Part shown: piece after piece, positions 12,321 to 24,153 of the stretch
Position numbering within the stretch: the stretch's first letter is position 1
Layout: each line of letters opens with the position of its first letter
DNA from: Liquidambar formosana
Taxonomy: Eukaryota > Streptophyta > Magnoliopsida > Saxifragales > Altingiaceae
Direction: 5' to 3'
Assembly (NCBI GenBank): GCA_039720395.1
Contig: CM077827.1
Coordinates: forward strand, 7,045,991-7,109,990
DNA length: 64,000 bases
Program-made: the position numbers and the translations under genes
The notes under the pieces: model-generated
What the model saw: only the letters and a program-made list of their open reading frames with translations
What the model was told of the DNA's origin: nothing
Database searches by the model: none

Positions 12321-12793
12321 TGAATGAATTATGCTAGCCTGAAACCAAAGGATAAGGGCTCTTGATAGGGTTGAATGGCAAAAAATGATTCATGTGACCG
12401 ACTCCAAGTAGTTGGTTTGTTATGTTGAGTTGTTGAGTTTCATTTTTCAGGGAAGTACTCTATTACTTAGGAGGCTACTTTGTCACCATTGAACTACAGC
12501 TTTGGTGGTGAGAGCCTTGATGCACATCCTAGGAGTAAAAGAAGCTAGACTTGAGTCTAGTAAGCTATTGCAATCTCTTTTGAAGTATAAGAAATGGCAC
12601 ATTAAGCAAGAATGGAACACTGTTTTTGCTTCTTGGGTTAAGCTTCCTCTGGTCGATTTGCAGGAGGGTGTTAGTTATTATGCTTTTGCTCTTGTTTTAT
12701 CAGCTTCCTATTTTGTTCTCTTTATAGATGATATTGGAACTCAGGCAGAATGAACTTGTGTATTATTAGGACTTCTACAATCATTATGTTATT

Positions 12794-13104
12794 TGTTGTA
12801 AAACCAAGAATTTAGAACAAGTTATGAGGAGAATAAATTTCTCATTCATCTTCTTTCATTTCCATTTGAATATGTGAACATTACATAAGGATTAGCAAAA
12901 CTCTTTGAGACACACTGTCTCTCAGTCTCCTCCCTTCATTCTCTTTGAATTCTTCTTCTCTTCTTTCTCCCCTTCCCCTTTTATCTTTGTTTGCATTCGG
13001 TCCATTGGATGGGATTAACTAACCCACTTATGAAGTGGTGTTCCCATTCATCAAGAAGAAGGGAAGAGGTGTGGACATTTATTCAATGTTTAATATTTAT
13101 AACA
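12794..13104 (-). repeat. copia 3' LTR (left copy)
   Basis: On the minus strand it runs from TGTTATAAA to TTACAACA. It aligns along its whole length to 19231-19529, with point differences and a short indel near 12945-12960. The polypurine tract lies immediately outside it at 13105-13113. Confidence 0.85.
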
Positions 13105-13129
13105 CTCCCCCTTGGACTGTCCACCATGC

Positions 13130-13315
13130 TAAGACAATGTGCCTCGTTAAAACCTTGTTAGAAAAACCTAGTGGGAAAAAACTAGCAAAGGAAAAAGAGT
13201 ACAACAATCTTGTGAATCTTAGAGTGGTGTTGGACGCACTAAAGAAAAACTGCCTCATTAAAACCTTGCTAGGAAATCCAGTGGGACAAAATTTAGTCGA
13301 AGGAAAAAGAGTACA
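13130..13315. repeat. two-copy imperfect repeat next to the copia LTR
   Basis: Copies of a roughly 70-bp unit containing gcctcgttaaaaccttg or gcctcattaaaaccttg, and later ggaaaaagagtaca, sit at about 13141-13205 and 13252-13315. They lie in the 3' untranslated part of the copia element. Confidence 0.6.
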
Positions 13316-13899
13316 GCATGCATATGTCTAAAAATGAATTCTCTCCCTAATAAGAAGATATGTATCAACTTGATTGATTGCAAACTCGACGCATTCCAAT
13401 GTTGTGCACTATTGTCTTGAATGCTGCTATTGATAGTATTTTAGTGAATAAATCTTCAAGATTATTTCTTGAACGTGTCTGTTGGACACAATATCACTGC
13501 TCTTCTAGAGTTCATATTTATTTGCTTGATACGATCACCATTGATATAACTTCCTCTAATCTGTAGTTCTATAGAGGCAACATAAAATATGTTTAATGCT
13601 ATTCCAGTGTTGTCAAGTTGAAGCAGAGCTGAATCCTGTTAACAGGTTGACTAAAAATGATGTATAAGGGTTAGTGCATTGTGCTAAATATAACAAATCG
13701 CTTATTGTACTAAGATATGGTACTTCAGGACTAAGTAGCATTTCATTATCTTTTTTGGGGTGAAATTGATCTTTCTCAATATCAAGAGATCAAACTATCA
13801 TGGGAGAACTTAATGGATGTGATTTATCCATATTAAGATGTTTCAATACCTTTTTGGTATCATAAGGATTCTGTTTGATTTATGCTCTAACTACAGGCC

Positions 13900-14470
13900 G
13901 ACATAATATTTTGTTCTCCCTTTTTTAAATATTTAGCAGCTTTCATAAATTCTTCAAGAATCTCAATTAAATTTATATCATCAACATAAATTGTAATGAT
14001 GACTAATCCTGATTCTGATTTCTTTAAGGGCATAAAGAATTGTTAACATATCTTTCTTTAACTAAGTACTCACTAAGACGATTTTAGCACATTTTTCCAG
14101 ATTATTTTAATCCATACAAGGATTGTCTCAGTTTAATTAAGTACATCTTTCGTGATATTTGCTTCAGGCAATTTGGATCCTTCATAGACCAAATTGCCTG
14201 AAGCAAATGTTAATGACATCCATTATAGGTGGATATGTTTCTTCATAATCAATCCCAAGTCTCTGCAGGAAACCTTGTGCTACTAAACGAGTTTTATATC
14301 TGACGATCTCATTTTTTATCATTACGCTTTTTTATAAACACCCATTTATAATCCCATGGGTTTCATATTATTGGGTGTTAGGACTTCAGGTCCAAACGCT
14401 TTGCATTTTACTAGCAAATCTAATTCCATTTGGATTGTTTCTTTCCATTTTGACCAATCAGGTCTACTGC
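13900..14470 (-). pseudogene. copia reverse-transcriptase remnant
   Basis: On the minus strand, shifting frames give WKETIQMELDLL and KPMGYKWVF (about 14340-14465). Then come [19 protein letters not shown] (about 14215-14290) and TIYVDDINL (13968-14003). These are the ordered landmarks of a Ty1/copia reverse transcriptase, including the YVDD active site. Stops and frameshifts between them rule out function. A second, worse copy of the first block lies at about 14785-14890, showing an internal duplication before the hAT insertion. Confidence 0.8.
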
Positions 14471-14894
14471 AACATTCATCTATAGTGTGTGGTTTAAAAT
14501 TGTCGTCATATTTAAATTTCAGTAGCTACTGCGAAATAAAATACATAATTAATAATCACTTTCATGTGATTCCATAATTCTCTTATGCATACATATTTTA
14601 TGGAAATTTCTTCATTTCTATAGGCTTCTTTATTGTTTTTAGTCTTTTCAGGGACTTTTTCCTCCTCAGGAGTTATATGAGAAATTATGAGAATATTTAT
14701 TTCTTATTCAATAGCCTCTTTTGGAGTGCTTTTCTATAAAATTGAATATATGCCCCTTCTCATAAATTTCTTTTCTCATTTTGAATACCCATTTATATCT
14801 AATAGGCTCTAGACTACAAGTCCAAATACTTCACATTTTGTAAGCGAGTTTTACTCTGCTTGAATTATTTCTTTTCACATTTGCCAATTATTTC

Positions 14895-15581
14895 TAGGGG
14901 TGCAACTCGGTACGAGAAGGTCTGGGATAGGGGTATTTCCGTCCTGTCCCGAAGTAATTCGAGACTTGAAAATTGGTACCGGAACCGAACAGAATTGCAT
15001 ATTGTCCTATCCTGTCTCGAAAAATATCAGTTCGAAATGGTCCGGTTCTCGGTATTTATTAGTTTATTTTCCCTGAGTAAAAAATTAAAAATAACTACTT
15101 CCAATCAAATATTGTCAGTTTGATTAGCCACAAAAATGGGCTACTTCATTGCACATTTACACTTAGCCATCAAGGATTTACATAATAATATATCTGCTCT
15201 TCCACAAAATGGGCTACATAAAATCATAAAGTCATAAATACATAATCATTAATTATAATTCATTCATTCATTCATTCATAGTACTAACTACTAATAGTAG
15301 TGATAGTACAATAAAAATATTACATATAACATTATATATCACATATTATATTATACATAGAAAAATATATATATAATATTATATATCATTGGTACTCGGT
15401 CCGGGAATTCGGTACGAGACGGTTTTGAACACCCCTAAACCAAGTCCCATCCCGAAAAAATTCGGTTTTTAAAAATGGTCCCGAGTCCCGGACCAAACAC
15501 TTGTTTGTCCCGTCTCGTCCCGGACCGAATTGCTCGGAACGGTCTGATCCTCGAAATTTTCCGAACCAAGTTGCACCCCTA
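14895..15581. mobile_element. non-autonomous hAT element
   Basis: The ends TAGGGGTGCAACT and (A)AGTTGCACCCCTA are inverted repeats of the hAT type. The flanking 8-mers attatttc (14887-14894) and atgatttc (15582-15589) match at 7 of 8 positions, as expected for the 8-bp hAT target duplication. Sub-terminal regions are rich in short cggtacg/tcccgg motifs. The 687-bp element has no transposase frame. Confidence 0.88.
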
Positions 15582-16149
15582 ATGATTTCTATATTGATTC
15601 TCTTCGACGGTTTATGTTTCAATTTCATCATTACTTCTGGTAATGTTAAGAACAACTTTAAAAGAAAATATGTTGTTGACAACAATTTTGTTTCTATCCA
15701 ATATTTCTCCTGAACTTATATAATTTATCGAGATCTCGTTATTTTTAGTCATCTATTCATCTTCAAGGAATAACTTTTTCAAGAGATTTCACTTTAGGAA
15801 ATAACTCTTCAGGAGGTTTCTCTTCAGGAGATTTCGCTTTAGGTGTGTGAATATTTGGCTAAGTGTTGCACAAAACTAATGATCATGAATCATTCAGTCA
15901 AGTTAAGTACACATACCTGGACCTAGGGAATTAACTCTCCAGGAGGTTCCACTTCAGGGATAGCTCTTCAGGAGATTTATCGTCCATTACCAATTAAATG
16001 GATCAATTATTTCTATTACCTGTTCTGTGGGTATGGTATCTTCAGGAGCACCAATTTCTTTTCCTTTTTGGGGATTTTTATACTTATCCCTGATAAGTCT
16101 TTCACGCTTCAAGCATGTCCGCTATATTAACCTGTTGTCTTGCAAGGGC

Positions 16150-16320
16150 TTGCAAATGAATAATTGTTTGAACTTCTAGTTCATATGAATTTGTTCCGAA
16201 ATAATCATCAAAGTATGTATTGAAAATTCACACTATTGCAAGTGAATAATTGTTTGAACTTCTAGTTCATATTAATTTGTTCCGGAATAATCATCAAAGT
16301 ATGTATTGAAAATTCATGCT
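16150..16320. repeat. two-copy tandem duplication, about 85 bp
   Basis: The strings aataattgtttgaacttcta and aataatcatcaaagtatgta occur in order twice. The copies are about 95% alike. A second, shorter duplication (gtgaattcttacctcact and neighbours) follows at about 16370-16545. Both lie inside the copia element. Confidence 0.75.
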
Positions 16321-18119
16321 GTTCTTTTGTTAGTGTATTTCCTCCCCCTAACGGTGGGAATTCTGTTTCATAACAATATGCAAAAATTTGCTATAAAATC
16401 ATCACTTTGTGAGTTTGTATGTGTGAATTCTTACCTCACTAGGAATTCTTACCAAATTTTCCCCCTAACAATGGGAAAATTACAATATGCAAAACTTGCT
16501 ATAAAAACATCATTTTGTGAGTTTGTGTGTATGAATTCTTACCTCACTGTGATATTATCATCTCTTATTTTCACTGTGATCATGTCAAAGTATAAAGATC
16601 TTTTAGGTCAAAAGTCTTTTGGTACATTATCACATGTATTTCGATTGTGCCTATAGTCGCATAGAAGAGAATTTTTAATATAAGCTTTTGGCTCGAAATC
16701 ATTGAAGTAATATAAAGATATTCCTCATTTCCATCATTAATGGTTTTAATATGATATTATTCACAATTAATGTCAAAGAAATATCAAGTTAAGGCTCTAG
16801 AAGAGCAAATAAAATATTTGTTTTGACAATAATTTATATTCTATTAGAAGTAGAGGAAATTTACTCTACCAGATATACATCTTCACAAATCATATTAGAA
16901 TTAATCAATCCATCAGTAAGATCCATGTCTCTCTCTCTATATACATATATGCAAAATATATAGTAATCTTAAACTACTTTAAAAGAATTTTAAAGTAACA
17001 AACCATAACCTTTTTAGATTGAGTAATTATAGTAATCAAATAAAGTCAATTATAACCGAACTCTCATGGTCACAAATATTTAATTTCAACGATCATCAAA
17101 TTTAATGATGAAATGGTTTCAATAATAATCAAACAATTGGCAAACAAATAATTTCGAACTCATAGATCAAAATTGATTGTTATCACATAGTAAATAAAAC
17201 CAATTTACTTGCTTTATAAAGATTCATGACCATTTTTTTTATATGATAGAGAAATTAATAATACGTATGCCAAGGTATCTTTACCATGATTAGAGTAACT
17301 TAACCAAAGCATTAGTACTTCTCCAATGGCAGAGTAAAATTAATGGATAGCCTTTCATCAATTTTTCAAGGTTTGCTTGGGCAATTGGCACTATTGGGAG
17401 TGCTTTTAATTAAACTAACACACGCCAAAATGGGCCAGGATTCTGTCACCGTAGGAGCACCATATGCAAAATTGAAAAATTATTATCATAGCTCTCCAGC
17501 TACACAACACTACGTAACTATACTACATAAATAAAGTGACTTTAAATTTAATATCATGACCGTAGACATCGTTGATAATGTCCAAAACTTATATTTGGCA
17601 TCTAAATAGTGTCAGGAATGCAACCAAGAAAATAAAATATAAGTAAGACACGCACACTAGTGTCAGTATATGTAATCTAGCCCCTCAGTATTATTTGCTT
17701 TTTCTTTAATTTATGGGTGCTTGGTATAAATAAATTTTTATAGATTCAATCCAAAAAGAAATGGGCTTTGGGTTTATATCTCTTAAAAGTATATCAAATT
17801 TATTTTGTAACCTCAAATTTTGGTAGAGAAATACCTAGAAAAACCCATTCAAAAATATTTTTCAATATTGAGTTAGTATTGCCCAACAGAAATCCTAGAT
17901 TCAGGTGTACCACGAAATAATTACACCAAAAATACCAAATGGTCACCAAATGACACGAAAATAGGTACGATGTTAGCACAACAAGTCAGTGACAAAATCT
18001 AATTTGTTTCATCTCAAAATCATAACTAGAACTAAAGTTATAAATTAAATGGTAAAATCGGTTCGTGCTGGTCGGCATGGTACAACACACAAAAACTTAA
18101 CCAAGTATTTACTTAAAAC

Positions 18120-18310
18120 GCTTATCTTGTAGGTTTACTCTATAAATCTTTGCTTGTTTCTTTAGTGTCATTCCACTTCTAGTGGTTTTGTATGTCATTA
18201 GTCCACTTCTAGTGCTTTGGTATTTCATTGCTCTACTTCTAGTAGATTGGTATGTCATTAGTCCACTTCTGGTGGTTTGGTATTCCATTATTCCACTTCT
18301 GGTGGTTTGT
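18120..18310 (-). repeat. 30-bp tandem repeat with an open 10-residue periodic frame
   Basis: About six units built on ccacttctagtggtttggta are arranged head to tail. On the minus strand the frame stays open through all units and encodes a 10-residue period resembling YQSTRSGLMT. It lies in the gag-side leader of the copia element, about 0.9 kb from the primer-binding site. It may be coding or may be a leader minisatellite that happens to be open. Confidence 0.75.
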
Positions 18311-18599
18311 ATCATAGAATGACATATTTTAAGCTACACAGTGAAGTTACCAATCAATTTGAGAGAAGTTGACTAACAACAGAAGTGAAGAAGTGAAGTT
18401 GACGGTCAATTCGAAGTAAAACAGCAGTAGATTTTTGTGTGTTCTCCTGTGCTAACCAAAGCAAAAATGAAGGTTCACCCATTAATTTTCTAACAAAATT
18501 TTACCAAAATCTAAAGAATTTGCATGACACATAATAGAGAAATATATTACTCAATTTAATTTGGTCATCATTGACCATCACTTTATTCAATTAAATTTA

Positions 18600-18965
18600 G
18601 ACATTATTGATTATTTCTAAAACTTTAGGTTTTGAAATTTGTCTCTTACTTCAAGAAGAGAAATATGAATAATAATCCCTTTCCTTTTAATAGAAAACTT
18701 CAGGTTTTTATATTTATCTCTTGCTTCAGGAAGAGAATATATGAATAACATCTTTTCTTATATAAAATTTTGGGGATTCAAATTTGTTTCTTACTTTAGG
18801 AAGATAACATGTAAATAATAACTTTTCATATAGAATTTCAAGTTTTCAAACCTTTCTCTTACTTCAGGAAGAGAAAATGAATCATCACTCCTTTTATTTA
18901 TTTATAAAATTTTAGGTTTTTTTAAAAAAAATCTTCTCTTGCTTCAGAAAGAGAAGATGGATTCC
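18600..18965. repeat. tandem repeat, ~75-85 bp unit, about five copies
   Basis: Each unit contains a ctcttacttcaggaagagaa-like core followed by an AT-rich spacer with aaattttaggttt-like text. The copies are diverged. The array occupies the 5' leader of the copia element close to its primer-binding site. Confidence 0.7.
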
Positions 18966-19230
18966 TTCATTCAAGATATTTAATTTAAAGTAAAAACCAA
19001 TCTTTTTATCACTATGAAAATTAGCACTATGATAAATAAAATTTATCACTATGAAAAATTAGTATGCTTTTAATTCATCAAAATAAGTGGTTTATAAAAA
19101 ATATGGCTAGTATAGAATTTATTGAATATATATGTGTGTGTTAACTTACCACAACCAAATTGGTTAAGAGAGGAGATGGTGGTAATATGATATTACTCAC
19201 AAAATCTTTGAGCAATTCGTGCTGATAACG

Positions 19231-19529
19231 TGTTGTAAAACTAAGAATTTAAAACAAGTTATGAGGAGAATAAATTTCTCATTCACCTTCTTTCATTTCC
19301 ATTTGAATATATGAACATTACACAAGGATCAACAAAACTCTTTGAGACACATTGTCTCTCGGTCTCCTCCCTTCATTCTTCTTATGTCCTTTCTCCCTTT
19401 CGCTTTTTATTTTTGTTTGCATTCGGTCCATTGGATGGGATTACTTAACCCACTTATGAAGTGGTGTTCCCATTCATCAAGAAGTGGGAGGAGGTGTGGA
19501 CATCCTCTCAATGTTTAATCTTTATAACA
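19231..19529 (-). repeat. copia 5' LTR (right copy)
   Basis: This is the partner of 12794-13104. The primer-binding-like site lies just inside it at about 19215-19230, which fixes this copy as the 5' LTR of a minus-strand element. Confidence 0.85.
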
Positions 19530-20116
19530 GTATTACTTTTATAGTATCAATGCATATATATAATCCATTATGTATTATGTATGATAGTGAAAAGAAGTTT
19601 CAATTTGTCATTGGTGAGTTGGTTCAAATTTGGCCAACTGAGTGGTTCATTGTTATGGGAAGGTATCTAGATTGAGTGGATTGTTGTGGCATAATAGTGC
19701 AAGTTGGATCTCATTCAATTCTCTGCTGTTGCATGCTTGCGTCCTTGGCTAAAGATAAACTTTCTTGAAGGGGTATATATATAAATATATTGGTATGTAG
19801 GAATGTCTTTGAAGATTTGGGATATGAATGTTGCCAAAAATTGTTGCAGCATTGGTAGAGCAAACATGATATCTAAAAGGAAGGAATGAGGTTAAGAGAT
19901 TTTATGCCAAAAAAAAAATAAAAATAAAAACAAAAGACAATACATGACTATAACTTTTGTATGCTAGTTGTGTGTGCACGTAGGGGGATTTCTTATCTTA
20001 TAGGAAATATTTTGAAAATACGAGATGAAAATACATATTTGGCTAGATACAATGTGACTGATGTGCTTTATCTAGTCGGGTGGTAACCACAGAGGATTAA
20101 AATGCCCTTATTCGTA
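19530..20116. other. host sequence between two transposons
   Basis: No gene is recognised. The sequence continues the host DNA that lies left of the copia element. It includes an A-rich tract near 19910-19930. Confidence 0.4.
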
Positions 20117-20125
20117 CTTTAATGG

Positions 20126-21365
20126 GTGTTCGGATTCAGTGCTGAGGCCATATTTCCTCAGCACGATGCCAAGTTGCCTATGATTGTGCCACATGGCTTA
20201 CCTTCTGATTCGACAGTGGAGGAATTTCTCTTGATAAAACAACCCATGTTTGTTGCGTTTTGATTCGCAAATGCACCATTAACAATGATGCAACTCCCGT
20301 TACCCCCATTTGAACCAAAAATCCTCCCGTTAGTAGTTCTCCTGCAATTTCATTCTCCCGTTCAAAGAACTCAGCTCGCCTCTCTCTCACTCTAATTTTC
20401 ATTCACCCTACTCAAAGAGAGAACCCATTCTCTCTCATCTCACGATTGTCAGATTTACCACCGTCATCTGTCGCCATCGATGTCTTTCACCATCGACTTC
20501 TCTCTTGCAGCTCACCTCTCTCTCTCTCTCACACACATTTTCATTCTCCACTCAAAGGACCCAACCTACATTCTCTCTTTTTATCTCTTATGTTACACAC
20601 CTCTGGAATGTGAGATCTGCCGTTGCCACTGTCATCATCGAGGTCTGTCATCGTCGTTAAGGTCTGTTGCCGTCAAGATCTATCATTGACAATGTACGAC
20701 GGAGCATTTCTAGGTATGGATTTCTGAGGATTTGTTGCCGTTCATTACTTGTTGCTGCTTAGCGTGAAGATCGACGCAAGACTATCAATGGAGCTACAGG
20801 TGAGCTCCTTTGCTTGCTGAATTTAGTTGGTTTTTTTTTTTTTTTTTTTTCGAATTACTGAGTTGTTGAGGGATTTAATGAATTTCGCGTGATTTCATTT
20901 TATTTTTGCTCCCTGTTGATTGCTGTTGTTGAGGTGCTGTTGCCAAAATTAAAATCTACAACAAAATAAGCCAAAAAAAAAAAGAAAAAAGAAAAAAGAA
21001 AAACTCAAACCAAACACCTACTGTTGATTTCGATCTTGATCTTCTTGTCACAAGCTGTAAAAATAAAACCCAAAAAAATGAAAATTTAAAAAGAAAGAGA
21101 TAAAGAGGATCATATGTGTATGTATGTGAGATTGAAATGGAACAAGAGAGTTTACCTATGATTGTAATGAAGAAAAATGATAATGATTGGAAAGTTAAGC
21201 AGGGGTTTTTTACCCCCTATTTATTTTTGCCCCCTATTTTTGGGATGAAGGTGTGTGAATATTGGATAGTAATTTTTTTTTTCACTGGTGCTTGATTTTA
21301 GCTTTGGCATTGCCTTGGATTGGATTGGTCGTGGCTTGCCTTGGCATGGCCGTGGCCATACATTT
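20126..21365 (+). repeat. MULE left terminal inverted repeat
   Basis: It pairs with 46120-47268. Shared landmarks include gtgctgaggccatatttcct-like ends, ccatgtttgttgcgttttga, tctcacctc/gagagag tracts, and at the inner limit tggattggattggtc. Confidence 0.85.
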
Positions 21366-21636
21366 CTGAGCATTTTGCCCCCTATTTCTTATAATTTTAA
21401 CACACATTTCTAGGTATGGATTTGTTTAAACACACATTTATATGTTAGATGATTTTGTACATAGATTTGTTTATGTGTTTTATGATTATGTTCATTCATC
21501 AACAAATTTCTGGGTAGAGATTGTGTCGATTCATCAAAGAGTTTCTTGAAACATAGGATGCACTTATTGAATTTCATGTAATATTGAGTATTGCTACTTG
21601 ACCATTGTATTATCTATATTCTTTAACTTTTGACAG

Positions 21637-22263
21637 AGGGAAAAAGGTGATAATGTTGTTACAAATCTTAAAATGGAGTTTGCAACAAATGAAATAATTG
21701 ACTAGGATGAATTGAAACCAAGGATTGGTGTGGAGTTTGACAGTGAACTGGAAGCATATGATTTTTATAATGAATTTGGGAGTCTAACAGGCTTTAGCAT
21801 CAGGAAAGATTATGTAGTAATTAATAAGAAGACTGGGGAAATGACTTTGTGCCTGTTTGGTATAGCTTCAGAGTAAAATCAGAAGTAGAATCAGAAGCTG
21901 AATCAGAAGCTGAATCAGAATCAGGGGGGAGGCAGCTTGAGTAAATTGGCCTCAAAATCTCTTTTGGGCTTACAATCACTTTTCTCACTTTTTATCCAAA
22001 CACTCTTAAAAGTGATTATGGGCCATCAGAAGAGATTTTGGGCCTCCCAGAATCTCATCCAAACAGGCACTTTAAGAGTTTTTGTTTGTTCAAAGGTGGG
22101 GGTTCAAATTAACAAAAATGATAAGTCCCCTAAGAAGTTTAAGCTTGAGACAAGGACTACATGTGTGTCAAAAACGGGAATAAATTTAAATAGAAGCAAT
22201 GGCAAATACACAATTAACCGTTTTGTGGATACACATAATCATGAGCTTGCACCTCCCAAAACA
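21637..22263 (+). pseudogene. FAR1-type DNA-binding domain of the MULE gene, 5' part
   Basis: An exon starting after ttttgacag (21636) encodes a FAR1-like domain. It opens with FDSELEAYDFYNEFG and GFSIRKDY (about 21740-21810), then LRVFVCSK after a MITE, and ends NRFVDTHNHELAPPKTSY at 22263. FAR1 domains are WRKY-GCM1-like zinc folds found in MULE transposases and in FHY3/FAR1 proteins. One TAG lies in frame at 21703. The MITE at 21849-22070 splits the domain. Removing it with one TTT copy restores the frame exactly. The exon is then cut by a solo LTR and resumes at 44626. Confidence 0.8.
21849..22070. mobile_element. 222-bp MITE inside the FAR1 exon
   Basis: The ends GTGCCTGTTTGG and CCAAACAGGCAC are perfect 12-bp inverted repeats, flanked by TTT at 21846-21848 and 22071-22073. 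The 3-bp duplication and the GCCTGTTTGG-type terminus suggest a PIF/Harbinger-like MITE, though TTT is not the classical TTA/TAA target. A short (gaatcagaagct)n tract lies near the left end. Confidence 0.85.
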
Positions 22264-22626
22264 TCATATGTAACACCTGTAATATTGCACAACTTAAAAA
22301 GAAAATAAATTGAAATTTTCATCCATAAAACATAATATTGATACTAATTTATTAAACATAAAAGATATAACCATTCATCTCCATAATAATTCCTTACGAA
22401 CTTTAACTTATCAACTATAGAGTACAAAAAAAACATAAAAAAAAGTTTCTCTTAATATGTGCAACCCCAGATGTTTGTTAATTTGAATTTTCTAAAGTGA
22501 GCTAGAAGTCACTCCAAGAATTCTCTCGTGAGAGTGTTTCCGTCTTGTCTTGTACAAGCGTGAGTCTCTTTGAGAGTTTTCTCTTGTAAGAGTTCTGGGT
22601 ACTGTGTTTCTGTTAGGGAAGGCCAG

Positions 22627-23370
22627 ATGGAAGAGGATTGGAATGTTCTGATGAAAAAACTTGTGTTAACGGAGCAGGAAAAGGTCGATGTTGATGTCAC
22701 AGAAGCTGCTCAGAGGATAGGGAAGATAGAAGATCGGTATTGTCTTATTGGTAAAATGCTTTTGGAAAGGCCGTTCAATGCTGAAGCAATGAAAACTACT
22801 TTGAAGATGATTTGGCGGCCTGCTAAGGGGCTAAATACTATAGACTTAGGAAAGAATCTTTTTCTCTTTCAGTTCTTTCATCCGTTGGATAGGCGAATAG
22901 TGATAGACAACGGACCTTGGAACTTTGACAAAAACCTTGTGCTCTTAATGGAGGTTGAAGGTGGTGTACAACCTTCAGATATAAGATTGGAGGAGACTAT
23001 GTTTTGGGTACAACTCTATAATTTACCACTCAATTGTATGACAAAAGAGGTGGGCGAGATGATTGGAAATAAGCTAGGAGTGTTTGTGGATATAGAACAA
23101 GGGGAAACAGGAATTTATTGGGGTTGGTTCTTACGGATTCAAGTCCGACTGAATGTCTACAAATCGCTTAAGCGGGGAGTCACAATTAAATTGGGTGAGA
23201 AATCATTGTGGGTTTCTCTTAAGTATGAACGACTTTCGACTTTTTGTTATTATTGTGGTAAACTAGGCCACGCTAAGAAGGATTGTGAGACCAGATACAG
23301 TGCCGGCGAAGGCAGTAATGATTTGAATAAGCAATATGGTGCTTGGCTCTGTGCGGGAGAGTCTGCCTAG
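22627..23370 (+). pseudogene. LINE ORF1 (DUF4283-like gag with CCHC zinc knuckle)
   Basis: The open part encodes about 247 residues from MEEDWNVLMKK. It has a DUF4283-like body, including GPWNFDKNLVLLM and the MFWVQLYNLPL block. It then carries the zinc knuckle CYYCGKLGHAKKDC near its end. This is the RNA-binding ORF1 protein of plant L1 elements. The stop at 23368-23370 follows a frame change. The original frame partly continues at 23502-23849 with acidic sequence, so ORF1 once extended further towards ORF2. The start was chosen at the ATG that opens the recognisable domain. Confidence 0.85.
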
Positions 23371-24153
23371 TTCTATGGCTGGAATCGTGGGATGAATAAG
23401 CAGTGGCAGCTTGAGGAAGGGCGGAAGCTGAACAGGAAGGCAAGGCTACAGCGGAGGATGATGATAGGACTGCAGCTGGTGCAAAGTTAGGGGAGTCAGG
23501 CATGGGAGTTGGTGGAGTGTTGGATCAAGAGATTAATGATCTAATGGCCAATATAAAGGGAACATGTGCCGAGAAGAATGGCATTGGTTATGCTCCTGAT
23601 CTTGAGGTTATTAGTGATTTATTGAGGGCGGGAGAATTTCCTTTTGAAACTCAGCAAATTGAGCCTTTAGTAGGTGAAATTCAAGGAGAGGGTAGTAGAG
23701 ACGTGGTTCATAAGGAGAATAGTAGCATAATTGTAGGCATTTCTGATACACCAAATGCAATTGTACTTCGGTCTAAGGATGAAGAGTTGGTTCCAGTTGC
23801 TATTGAGATGAAGCCCACTACGATGGACTGGCCCATAAGAACTTTCTGAATGTGGAGTCCACTGGGAATAATTCAGCTGCACAGGCCGAAAGTGGGATGA
23901 CTACTAGACAACGGAAGTTGGGGTGGAAAAGATGGGCTAAGGACGTCCTCATAGGGAGTGATACAAATGTCTCTTTGGCAGAAGGCAAGGGGAAGAGGAA
24001 GAGCAGTGGTAGGGGGTACGGGAATGAGGAGGAAAGGTAGGCAACTTTAGGTAGTAGTAAGAAACGGTGATCTCTTATAGAGGGCACCACAGTATTGGGG
24101 TTATCTAGTGATGAGTTATCGGCGGGGGCTGGTCACTAGTCCTATCGGTCATA

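Larger units (their letters stand above)
12794..19529 (-). mobile_element. degenerate Ty1/copia retrotransposon
   Basis: Direct repeats of 311 bp (12794-13104) and 299 bp (19231-19529) form the LTRs. Element orientation is minus. A purine tract (AAGGGGGAG on the minus strand) abuts the left LTR at 13105-13113. A primer-binding-like CGTTATCAGCACGA abuts the right LTR at about 19215-19230. The minus strand carries decayed copia pol motifs. The flanks ttatt and gtatt are a near-match target duplication. The two LTRs differ at many positions, so the insertion is old. An hAT element and several tandem repeats lie inside. Confidence 0.85.

Noticed and set aside
13130..13320. CRISPR-like or regulatory direct repeats near the copia LTR
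   Set aside because: Only two diverged copies, inside a retrotransposon in plant nuclear DNA. Explained as element 3' untranslated repeats.
20178..20402. Small protein of 74 residues, also seen at 46987-47220
   Set aside because: The two frames are the inverted copies of the MULE terminal repeats. The similarity comes from the repeat itself, although a fairly conserved frame in both is noted.
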